From contig JAEUUJ010000050.1 in assembly GCA_016786495.1 (NCBI GenBank), positions 62,001 to 126,000 on the forward strand: a stretch of DNA of 64,000 nt, in the 5' to 3' direction. The notes under the pieces are model-generated. The model made no database searches and had not been told where the DNA came from. It was given only the letters and a program-made list of their open reading frames with translations. This document shows positions 8,345 through 16,036 of the stretch, piece by piece. How positions within the stretch are numbered: position 1 is the first letter of the stretch; the number at the start of each line of letters is the position of its first letter. Source of the stretch: Cyclobacteriaceae bacterium (lineage in GTDB: Bacteria; Bacteroidota; Bacteroidia; Cytophagales; Cyclobacteriaceae). Made by a program: the position numbers and the translations under genes.

Positions 8345-8908
8345 ATGAAAAAATCACTATTGCTATTTGCTGCGTTGCTGTTGCCGGTACTCATCTACCT
8401 TTTCCTCAAGTCGTTTGGAAAAAATGAGTTTGAGGTTCCGGTTTTATATGCCGACACCATCCACACGTCCGTTCCTTGTTACGGGCAATCCTACCAGTTG
8501 CCGTACCAGGTATCGGACAGTGTGTTAAGAACGTTTCAGTGGGATAGCACTTCACTTTTTACTGTGGTCGTGTTCGAGAACGATTCAAAAGATGATCAGC
8601 ACGAACGCGCCATTCAGATTAACCGGGTGATAACCGAGTTTAAGAACGAGCCGGTGGGCATCATTCATGTCTTAGGCACTCAAACAAATGTTGTTTCCGG
8701 AAGCAGTGACAACGTTATCCAGCGCGTTCTGATGACGGATACGTCTTTTCAAAAGATAAGAAATTGTGTGTTTTTATTAAACACCGGGCAGGATGCCGTT
8801 GTTATAGATAAAGACCGGAGAATCCGGGGGCAATACACGCTTACGAAACGTGAAGATGCCGACCGGATGATCATGGAGGAATTGAATATTTTATTGAAGC
8901 GCTACTGA
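8345..8908 (+). CDS. Membrane-anchored Sco1/SenC-like protein without the CxxxC copper motif
   Basis: A 187-residue protein with one N-terminal membrane anchor (residues 5-22) and a periplasmic thioredoxin-like domain. Its place between cox genes and a DUF420 gene is where Bacteroidota carry sco, the copper chaperone for CuA. The pattern of strands (LFTVVVFEND, PVGIIHVLG, NCVFLLNTGQDAVVIDKDRRIRGQY) fits a Sco fold. However, the CxxxCP copper-binding motif expected after the first strand is missing: the protein has only isolated Cys residues (about 39 and 140). It may be a degenerate Sco with a structural role, or a distant thioredoxin-fold relative. Its last base overlaps the start of the next gene (TGATG). 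Confidence 0.6.
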   Translation: MKKSLLLFAALLLPVLIYLFLKSFGKNEFEVPVLYADTIHTSVPCYGQSYQLPYQVSDSVLRTFQWDSTSLFTVVVFENDSKDDQHERAIQINRVITEFKNEPVGIIHVLGTQTNVVSGSSDNVIQRVLMTDTSFQKIRNCVFLLNTGQDAVVIDKDRRIRGQYTLTKREDADRMIMEELNILLKRY

Positions 8909-9438
8909 TGCAGACCCAGGTAAAACCCGAACCGTACCGTAAGCTGATTATTGCTGTCTCGATTGTTATTCCGTTGGCGGTTGCCGCATTGTTTGGAATT
9001 AAGGTGCCGGGATATGACTTTTCTTTTTTGCCCCCGATTTATGCAACCATTAACGGTATTACCGCGATACTGCTTGTGGCGGCCGTGATGGCCATTAAAA
9101 ACGGTAAACGGGTACTTCATGAGCGGATCATGAAGATTTGCATTTTCCTGTCAGTTTGTTTTCTGGTGATGTACGTGGCGTATCACATGACGAGTGAGAC
9201 CACGCACTTTGGCGGTACGGGGGCTGTGCGGTATATCTACCTGTTTATTCTGGTAACGCACATTGTCTTGTCGGTAGTGATCATTCCGATGGTATTGTTT
9301 TCATACGTCAGGGCGATATCAGGCGATTTTGTGCGCCACAAGAAACTGTCCAAGGTCACTTTTCCGTTGTGGTTGTACGTGGCTGTAACCGGGGTTATTG
9401 TATATTTGATGATCAGTCCATACATGCATCATTCATGA
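8908..9438 (+). CDS. DUF420 membrane protein (CtaM-like oxidase assembly factor)
   Basis: A 176-residue protein of five predicted membrane helices. DUF420 proteins include CtaM of Gram-positive bacteria, needed for maturation of heme A oxidases. Family features are conserved His residues at helix ends: RVLHERIMK near residue 70, YVAYHMTSETTHFGG near 90, and ILVTHIVLS near 115, plus RHKKLSK near 145 and a final PYMHHS. Start and stop overlap both neighbours (TGATG upstream, ATGA downstream), so it is translated in a coupled block with the Sco-like gene and the small Cys protein. Confidence 0.85.
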   Translation: MQTQVKPEPYRKLIIAVSIVIPLAVAALFGIKVPGYDFSFLPPIYATINGITAILLVAAVMAIKNGKRVLHERIMKICIFLSVCFLVMYVAYHMTSETTHFGGTGAVRYIYLFILVTHIVLSVVIIPMVLFSYVRAISGDFVRHKKLSKVTFPLWLYVAVTGVIVYLMISPYMHHS

Positions 9439-9698
9439 TAAAAAAGCTTGTAACGGGAATTGTTTTGATGTTGGTTGCGCTTTTCTGCGTGTGCGGTGAC
9501 GCAGCAGCGCAATGCGCCATGTGCCGTACACAGCTTGAAAACAACGTGAGCAACGGAAACCCCGGAATAGCCGCAGGGATTAACACAGGGATTCTGTACC
9601 TGCTTGTCATGCCCTATCTCAGTGCGCTTGTTTTGGGCTATTTCTGGTATAAAAACAGCAAGCGAAATGCAAACGCCAAAGGCCTTACTGCTGGGTAA
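9435..9698 (+). CDS. Small exported protein with a CAMC motif
   Basis: An 87-residue protein starting at the ATG that overlaps the DUF420 stop (ATGA). It has a signal peptide (about residues 1-22, ending AAAQ), then CAMCRTQLENN, then a single C-terminal membrane helix and a short basic tail. The two Cys two residues apart, just after signal cleavage, suggest a redox or metal-binding role in the periplasm, which would suit oxidase copper assembly; that is inference. Similar small proteins sit beside DUF420 genes in Bacteroidota. Its end overlaps the next gene by 32 nt. Confidence 0.7.
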   Translation: MIKKLVTGIVLMLVALFCVCGDAAAQCAMCRTQLENNVSNGNPGIAAGINTGILYLLVMPYLSALVLGYFWYKNSKRNANAKGLTAG

Positions 9699-10041
9699 AT
9701 GCCCGCGGTGTCATACCGGTGATATTTTTAAGTATCCGGTTATCGGCCATGTCTGGCAATTCAATCAAATGAATACCACCTGTACCCACTGTGGGGTTCG
9801 GCTGGAACCTGAGCCTGGCTTCTACCAGGGGGCTATGTATGTGGGTTACGCATTCACGGTAGCATGCATTGTTCTGGCCGGCATGCTGCTTTATTTTATG
9901 AATTATACGTCAGAGTGGACTTATATCGGGGTGGTAGTCGGGTTGCTGATTTTGTTTATACCGCTGAACTACCGGTATTCCAGAATAATCTACCTGTACC
10001 TGTTTGGAGGCATCAAATTTGATCAGCATTACAGCCGGTAA
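9667..10041 (+). CDS. DUF983 zinc-ribbon membrane protein
   Basis: A 124-residue protein when started at ATG 9667; the frame stays open 63 bases further upstream, but that part overlaps the preceding gene and adds no recognisable sequence. The N-terminus holds a zinc-ribbon with LLGKCPRCHTGDIF and, about 25 residues later, CTHCGVRLEPEPGFYQGAMYVGYA, the signature of DUF983. Two membrane helices follow. DUF983 proteins are common beside cytochrome oxidase genes but their biochemical role is not established. It is the last gene of the respiratory locus. Confidence 0.82.
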   Translation: MQTPKALLLGKCPRCHTGDIFKYPVIGHVWQFNQMNTTCTHCGVRLEPEPGFYQGAMYVGYAFTVACIVLAGMLLYFMNYTSEWTYIGVVVGLLILFIPLNYRYSRIIYLYLFGGIKFDQHYSR

Positions 10042-10070
10042 GTTAGTACCTTTAGTGGCGTCCCTGTTCC

Positions 10071-13000
10071 GTGTTGAAAAAGCAAAACCTTGTTCTGGCC
10101 GGATTGTCCGTACTGTTTCTGACAGCCGGAATTGTACTTGCGTTTCGCGTTAACCGACCGGTTCCCTCAGAAGATAAAGCGCGTCACATTCAGGATAACC
10201 TGACCCTTGTTCTGGCCGATGTCAGCCGCCAGGCAGATAATCAACTCCTACGACTACGGGAGGGAAAGTCACTCACCCGCGGTGAAACACAGTTCCTGCT
10301 GATTGATGATGAGCAGCTTCTTGAATGGACCGACAATCACTTCATTCCTTCGTATTACGTCCTTGCAGGCGACTATGACGTTAAATATGTCCGGCTTACT
10401 TCCGGTGATTTTATTGTTAAGCGTTTTTCTGTTGATTCCGTCAGAAACCTGGTTGCGGTTATTCCCCTGCATATTCAATACCGCATTACAAATGATTATC
10501 TGAAGCCGCACTGGCATCCGGAAATTTTTGAAAACGGCAACGTGGTGATCCTTCTGCCCGAGCTTGAACAAGGCTATCCCGTAATAGTTGATAACAAGGT
10601 CGTTTTTAGAATTAGTTCACCTGACGGTATGGTGCAGAATCAGGGCGCAAGAACCTGGACGGTGTTCTGTATTGGTATCGCCATCCTGTTAATTATCATC
10701 CTTGTCGTTCGTGGCGTTAAACAGATCAGGGAACATTATCCGTTCGCGGGCTTTTTACTGCTGGCGGGTGTACTTGTGAGTGTTCGCGCGGCTATGATCG
10801 CACTTCGGTTTCCCGCCCGGTTAGGAAGTTTCGTGTTATTCGACCCGAAGGATTTTGCGTCATCGCAGCTTAATCCATCGCTGGGGGATATGCTGATCAA
10901 TTCGATTGTCATTTTCTTTCTTTGCTTTTACCTGTTCAAAAACTACAAGCGTTTTGCGTTTCTAACGAACACGAATCATTGGGTTGTTCGCATTTTCGGA
11001 GCATTGTCGGTTTTCTTTGCAATCCTGTTTCCATCGGTCGTCATTCAAACGATTTACAACAACTCCGCCATCACGCTCAGCATTTCGCAGTCACTTACAT
11101 TTGATGTTATTCGCCTCGCAGGTTTTGCGGTTGTTGTGATTTCATGGATCAGCGCATTCCTGTTTGCGCACGTAGCCATTCGGCTGCTTACGGGAAATGA
11201 AAACCTGAAGCAAATGGCCGTTGCTGTGATGGCCGGTTTTTTAATTTTTGTTGGTATAAACGAATATACCGGCCAACCGTATGCGGAAGCAACCTTTGTA
11301 GCCATTGTGTTTCTGGTTGTGGTGGGCGCGTTCCGGATCTACCTGTCGCTCGAGCGGTTTCAATATGCCACGTTTGTTTACTTTTTTGTGGGCGTGTTGT
11401 GTTTTTCGCTGGCCGGAATCGCGGCTGTGCGAAATCTTGAGAACCACCGAAAAGCGGAAAGTCAGCAACGCTTTGCCGAGAACTTTCTGGTCGATCGTGA
11501 CTATTTCGGGGAGTATCTGATGCAGGAAGCTGCGCGTAAGATTGAGCAGGATGTGTTCATTCAAGCCCGGCTAACAAATCCGCTCGTGGGCAAGGAGGTT
11601 ATCCGGCACAAGATTCAGCAAGTTTCCCTGTCGGGATATTTCAACCGATATAATGTGTCGATATTTCTCTATGACCAAACCGGTGATCCGCTGCCGGACG
11701 AGTCGGATACCACAAACTTCTATACGCTCGTGAAGCGATACGACCAGAAGAAATTCAGCACCGATTATCGCAATGTGTTTTACATCACCGATCGGGAAGA
11801 TCAGACCTTAAAAAAGTATGTGCTGCTCGTGCCGGTGAGAAAAGGTCAGTTGGTGGTAGGCAACATCTTGATTGAGCTTTCGCTCAAGCGGATCATACCG
11901 GAGAATGTTTATCCGGAACTTCTGGTGGATACGCGTTTTCAACAGGCCTATCGACCGCGTGAGCAAAGTTTCGCCCTGATTTCAAGTTCACAGGTGGAAT
12001 ACAGTGCCGGCAACTTTAATTACGAGCCGTTGATTGAACGAGAACTGGCCAATGTTGATCTATACTCCGAAGGTATCTACCGTGACGGCTACCTGCATGT
12101 GGGGGTGGAGGATGTTACCGGCCGCCTTGCCATTGTCTCGTCACCCGCAACTCCGTTTATGTACCGGCTGGCCGATTTTTCGTTTCTGGTGCTGCTCGGG
12201 ATCGGGGCGGTGTTTGTGTTTCTGCTGATTGAGGGTTTCATGCATTATTCGGGTTCGGGCAACCTGTTCTTTTCGGCCCGCATTCAGCTTATTCTCAACC
12301 TGGCTTTTTTTGTACCGCTGGTGGCGGTTTGCCTGATCACACTCGGATTGACCGCGAAATCGTCACGTAAGGAATTGCAGGACGATTTTTTAAGCAAGGC
12401 GGTTCAGTTTGGCAAAACGCTCTCGCTTACCATCCAGGAAGTTGGCACGAGCCGGGGCGAAGAATTTGAGAATGCGTTCAAGAATGTAACCTTGCTGGCG
12501 AACCTGGATGCCAATCTGTACGCCAATGATGGAACGCTGATCACGACCAGTCAGCCATTGATTTTCGAGAATCAGCTACTCGCGCCCTATGTAGATCCGG
12601 CTGTAGTCCGAAGAATGAAAAGGGGAGAGGCATCATTTGTTGCGACCGACCAGGTTGGATCGCTGGTGTTTTATGTCGCGTATGCTAAAATTCTCGCACC
12701 GGAAACAGGCGAGATGCAAGGTATTCTGGGGATACCCTTCTTTCAGTCGGGGGCATCCATCGAACAAATGCAGATCACGGTACTGGCAAACATTATTTCC
12801 ATTTTTACGCTTGTTTTTATTGTGCTGCTGATTGTGTCGTTCTTCGTGACGAAATGGCTTACAGCTCCGCTCAGCATGATTACACAAACGCTTGGAAGAA
12901 TCTCCCTGACGAAAAAGAACGAGCCGCTGGAGTGGCAATCAGATGACGAAATCGGGCTGATGGTTCGCGAGTATAATCATATGCTGGATACCCTGAGTGC

Positions 13001-13682
13001 CAGCAAGCGCGAGCTGGAGAAAAATCAACGGGAAAAGGCCTGGCGCGAAATTGCCCAACAGGTTGCTCATGAAATCAAGAACCCGCTCACACCGATGAAG
13101 CTTACGCTTCAGCAACTTGAACGCACGCTTCAACACGATGACAGCAACGACAAACTGAAGCGGGCTGTGCTCTCATTGCTTTCGCAGGTTAACTCGTTGG
13201 ATGAACTCGCCTCATCCTTCAGCTCGTTTGCGAAAATGCCTGAGCCGGTCATGAAGCCGTTTGAATTGGTTGCCTTAATCCATCGCGTGATCAATCTTCA
13301 TGCCCACGAGAGTGACATCACGTTTCATACCCAGATGGCGGAAGCCCCCGTTTTCGCGGATGACCAATTGTTGGGAAGAATTCTCTCGAATATTATTTTG
13401 AATGGCATCCAGGCGGTGCCCAAAGACCGGAAACCGATAATAACAATCACGTTAACGGCTAAGGCATCGTACTTCAGTGTGTCGATTGCGGATAATGGCG
13501 CGGGGATTGATCCGGAACTGGTTGACAAAGTTTTCCTGCCACACTTCACCACGAAGAAAGCCGGCTCAGGGCTTGGGTTGGCTATCGCCCGGCAAGGAAT
13601 TGAACAAATGGGCGGAAGAATTTCATTTTCGACTTCAGCGGCCGGTACAACATTTCAGATTGATCTTCCTCAAAATAAGTAG
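10071..13682 (+). CDS. Large NtrY-like membrane sensor histidine kinase, orphan
   Basis: A 1203-residue sensor kinase starting with GTG. The order is: N-terminal helix, a first periplasmic region (about 35-195), a cluster of seven or eight membrane helices (about 198-450), a second extracytoplasmic region (about 460-705), two helices near 720-790, a third extracytoplasmic region, a last helix (about 905-930), a HAMP domain, a HisKA domain with His1000 in QVAHEIKNPLTPMKL, and a HATPase with NIILNGIQAV (N box), DNGAGI (G1) and GSGLGLAI (G2). The HEIKNPLTP box is typical of NtrY-like kinases. No response regulator gene is adjacent, so its partner is elsewhere. The long multi-helix sensor resembles Bacteroidota kinases of unknown signal. 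It converges on the mlaF-like gene. Confidence 0.88.
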   Translation: MLKKQNLVLAGLSVLFLTAGIVLAFRVNRPVPSEDKARHIQDNLTLVLADVSRQADNQLLRLREGKSLTRGETQFLLIDDEQLLEWTDNHFIPSYYVLAGDYDVKYVRLTSGDFIVKRFSVDSVRNLVAVIPLHIQYRITNDYLKPHWHPEIFENGNVVILLPELEQGYPVIVDNKVVFRISSPDGMVQNQGARTWTVFCIGIAILLIIILVVRGVKQIREHYPFAGFLLLAGVLVSVRAAMIALRFPARLGSFVLFDPKDFASSQLNPSLGDMLINSIVIFFLCFYLFKNYKRFAFLTNTNHWVVRIFGALSVFFAILFPSVVIQTIYNNSAITLSISQSLTFDVIRLAGFAVVVISWISAFLFAHVAIRLLTGNENLKQMAVAVMAGFLIFVGINEYTGQPYAEATFVAIVFLVVVGAFRIYLSLERFQYATFVYFFVGVLCFSLAGIAAVRNLENHRKAESQQRFAENFLVDRDYFGEYLMQEAARKIEQDVFIQARLTNPLVGKEVIRHKIQQVSLSGYFNRYNVSIFLYDQTGDPLPDESDTTNFYTLVKRYDQKKFSTDYRNVFYITDREDQTLKKYVLLVPVRKGQLVVGNILIELSLKRIIPENVYPELLVDTRFQQAYRPREQSFALISSSQVEYSAGNFNYEPLIERELANVDLYSEGIYRDGYLHVGVEDVTGRLAIVSSPATPFMYRLADFSFLVLLGIGAVFVFLLIEGFMHYSGSGNLFFSARIQLILNLAFFVPLVAVCLITLGLTAKSSRKELQDDFLSKAVQFGKTLSLTIQEVGTSRGEEFENAFKNVTLLANLDANLYANDGTLITTSQPLIFENQLLAPYVDPAVVRRMKRGEASFVATDQVGSLVFYVAYAKILAPETGEMQGILGIPFFQSGASIEQMQITVLANIISIFTLVFIVLLIVSFFVTKWLTAPLSMITQTLGRISLTKKNEPLEWQSDDEIGLMVREYNHMLDTLSASKRELEKNQREKAWREIAQQVAHEIKNPLTPMKLTLQQLERTLQHDDSNDKLKRAVLSLLSQVNSLDELASSFSSFAKMPEPVMKPFELVALIHRVINLHAHESDITFHTQMAEAPVFADDQLLGRILSNIILNGIQAVPKDRKPIITITLTAKASYFSVSIADNGAGIDPELVDKVFLPHFTTKKAGSGLGLAIARQGIEQMGGRISFSTSAAGTTFQIDLPQNK

Positions 13683-13698
13683 CCAATCGGCACGTGGA

Positions 13699-14448
13699 TT
13701 ACTTATCGCGCATAGCCATCATCACCTTGTTCGCGAAAACGAAGTCGTCAAGTTCTTTAACGCCCGAACGAATAATTTCGTCTTTGTTTCCTTCCCAGAG
13801 CTTCAGGCCTTTGTAGAGAAACATGATATTCTCACCAATTCCCATCACGGAGTTCATGTCGTGCGTTACCACCACGGTAGTCGTGCCGTAGTCATACGTA
13901 ATATCTCGGATGAGCTCATCGATTCGAATTGATGTCTGCGGGTCGAGGCCGGAATTGGGTTCATCGCAGAACAGGTATTTTGGATTATTTACAATCGCGC
14001 GTGCAATGCCTACGCGCTTCTTCATTCCACCGCTGAGTTCAGAAGGCATCTTTTTATTTGCATTCTGCAATCCTACCCGGTTCAAACAAAGATTTACGCG
14101 ATCGTACTTTTCATCGCGGGGCATTTTTGCCAACATATCGAGCGGAAACTTTACATTTTCCTCTACATTCTTTGAATCGAACAACGCGCCTCCCTGAAAG
14201 AGCATTCCAATTTCTCTGCGGATTTCAATCTTCAGATTTCTATCGCCTTCGGTAAAGTTCCGGTGGTCGTATAGCACGCAGCCTTCATCCGGCTCAACTA
14301 TTTCGACAATGCACTTCAACAGTACACTCTTTCCCGTACCGCTGGCTCCAATAATCAGGTTAGGCTTTCCTTTCTGAAATACGCCACTGATGTTATCCAG
14401 AATTTTCCGGTCTCCGAACGACTTCGATATGTTCTGCAGTTCGATCAT
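13699..14448 (-). CDS. mlaF: MlaF-type ABC transporter ATPase
   Basis: A 249-residue ABC ATPase. Motifs in order: Walker A GASGTGKSVLLK near residue 34, Q-loop LFQGGALFDSKNVEENVKF, signature LSGGMKKRVGIARAI near 138, Walker B YLFCDEPNSGLDP, and the switch His in VVVTHD. The Q-loop with GALFDS and the LSGGM(K/R)KR signature are those of the Mkl/MlaF family, which moves phospholipid between inner and outer membranes with MlaE. Its ATG overlaps the permease stop (ATGA), so the two are coupled. No mlaD substrate-binding gene is adjacent. The symbol reflects family membership and not proven orthology. Confidence 0.88.
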   Translation of the reverse strand: MIELQNISKSFGDRKILDNISGVFQKGKPNLIIGASGTGKSVLLKCIVEIVEPDEGCVLYDHRNFTEGDRNLKIEIRREIGMLFQGGALFDSKNVEENVKFPLDMLAKMPRDEKYDRVNLCLNRVGLQNANKKMPSELSGGMKKRVGIARAIVNNPKYLFCDEPNSGLDPQTSIRIDELIRDITYDYGTTTVVVTHDMNSVMGIGENIMFLYKGLKLWEGNKDEIIRSGVKELDDFVFANKVMMAMRDK

Positions 14449-15179
14449 GCTGCCAGCATTAGTTGAGCCAGTAAATAATCTGCAATCAGGATGGCAATCA
14501 CGCTGGTGGTTACTGCCTGTGTGCTTGACTGTCCTACTTCAAGTGCTCCGCCTTCTGTGTAGTATCCTTTAAACGAAGAGATAGTCGAAACAATAAAGGC
14601 AAAAACAACCGACTTGGTGAGCGCGAACGTAATCGTAAACGGATTGAATGCGTATCGAAGGCCGTACACATAGTCGGTGGGCGTGATGTAGCTGGCAAAG
14701 AATGCCACGATATAACCACCCGCCAGCGCGCATACGATCGACAAGATGACAAGCAACGGATACATCAGCAGGGATGCAAGAACTTTTGGCAACACCAGGT
14801 ATGAAATGGAGTTGATCCCCATCACCTCGAGTGCATCAACCTGTTCGGTGATTCGCATGGTGCCCAGATTACCCGCCATGCTCGATCCTACCTTTCCGGC
14901 ATAAATAATGGCCATGATCGTTGGAGCAAGTTCCAGCACCGCCATTTCACGAACAACTTGCGAAATAACATACTTTGGGATGTACGGAGCAACGAGGTTG
15001 AAGGCTGTTTGCACGGTTGTAACCGCACCCATAAACGTTGACACGAGTGCGAAGAGCATGATGGAATTGATGCCGATCAACACACATTCTTCCACCGTGA
15101 GCCGGTAGTAAGTGCGGAAAGATTCCCTGTTTACAAACAGGTTTCCAAGAAAAATAAAGTACTTACCAAAATCCTTCAT
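14445..15179 (-). CDS. mlaE: MlaE-type ABC transporter permease
   Basis: A 244-residue permease of the MlaE family with about five hydrophobic segments. Family signatures are visible: VREMAVLELAPTIMAIIYAGKVGSSMAGNLGTMRITEQVDALEVMGINSISYLVLPKVLA, spread over residues 86-152, contains the conserved coupling-helix region (GTMRITEQVDALEVMG). It is the first gene of a two-gene operon with the ATPase. Such pairs act in glycerophospholipid traffic across the envelope. A 95-nt gap separates it from a divergent dehydrogenase gene. Confidence 0.9.
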   Translation of the reverse strand: MKDFGKYFIFLGNLFVNRESFRTYYRLTVEECVLIGINSIMLFALVSTFMGAVTTVQTAFNLVAPYIPKYVISQVVREMAVLELAPTIMAIIYAGKVGSSMAGNLGTMRITEQVDALEVMGINSISYLVLPKVLASLLMYPLLVILSIVCALAGGYIVAFFASYITPTDYVYGLRYAFNPFTITFALTKSVVFAFIVSTISSFKGYYTEGGALEVGQSSTQAVTTSVIAILIADYLLAQLMLAA

Positions 15180-15274
15180 GGGGACGCCCCGGCAAAATAT
15201 ACTATCTTGCTAAAGATACCAAAAATGCGTGAACAGCGCAGGCTGCTGGTCATCTTACATTTCAAAGGAATACC

Positions 15275-15982
15275 ATGCGTAAGCTCATTGTAGTTACAGG
15301 CGGCACGAAAGGAATCGGCCGTGCCATTGCCGTGCGTTTTGCCCGGGAGGATTTTGACGTGGCGATATGCGCCCGAAAACCGGACGAACTTGAGAAACTC
15401 AAACGTGAATTCGGACAACACTATCCTGCCGCCAGGGTGTATACGTTATCAGCCGACATGGCGGATCGCAAGCAGATCGACTCGTTCGTGAATTTTGTTA
15501 CACAGATTGGTCAACCGGTTGACGTGCTGGTGAACAATGCCGGCTATTTTGTTCCCGGTTCGATTGCCACGGAAAAAGAAGGCGTGCTGGAAGACATGAT
15601 GAATGCAAACCTGTTCAGCGCATACCACATGACGCGTGGTTTGGTCGGTCAAATGACGGCCCGCAAGTCGGGCCATATTTTCAACATGTGTTCGATCGCC
15701 AGCATTCAGCCTTACGCAAACGGAGGCTCGTATGCGATTACCAAATTTGCGCTCCTCGGATTTTCGAAATGCCTGCGCGAAGAATTGAAAACGGCCGGAG
15801 TTCGCGTGACGGCTATTTTACCCGGTGCCACCCGAACCGCGAGCTGGGACGGGGTTGACCTGCCTGACGACCGGTTTATGAGCGCTGAGGATGTGGCGGA
15901 AACCGTTTTTGCGGCCTGGGCGCTCTCGAAGCGCAGCGTGGTGGAGGAAATTTTGATTCGTCCGCAGTTGGGCGATATTTAA
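15275..15982 (+). CDS. Short-chain dehydrogenase/reductase
   Basis: A 235-residue classical SDR. The N-terminal NAD(P)-binding motif is TGGTKGIGRAIA, followed by NNAGYFVPG, the catalytic Ser in CSIASIQ and the YxxxK pair in YAITKFALLG. The Lys in TGGTKGIG and the Arg/Lys-rich CARKPDELEKLKREF after strand 2 suggest NADPH preference. It resembles 3-oxoacyl-ACP reductases, but the substrate cannot be fixed from sequence. It is transcribed away from the mla pair and lies 54 nt upstream of ispG, so it may share that transcript. Confidence 0.88.
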   Translation: MRKLIVVTGGTKGIGRAIAVRFAREDFDVAICARKPDELEKLKREFGQHYPAARVYTLSADMADRKQIDSFVNFVTQIGQPVDVLVNNAGYFVPGSIATEKEGVLEDMMNANLFSAYHMTRGLVGQMTARKSGHIFNMCSIASIQPYANGGSYAITKFALLGFSKCLREELKTAGVRVTAILPGATRTASWDGVDLPDDRFMSAEDVAETVFAAWALSKRSVVEEILIRPQLGDI

Positions 15983-16036
15983 ATTGGCAGAACAATTTGC
16001 CCGTTTTAGGGGTTAACTTGGCAGAAATATTCGATC

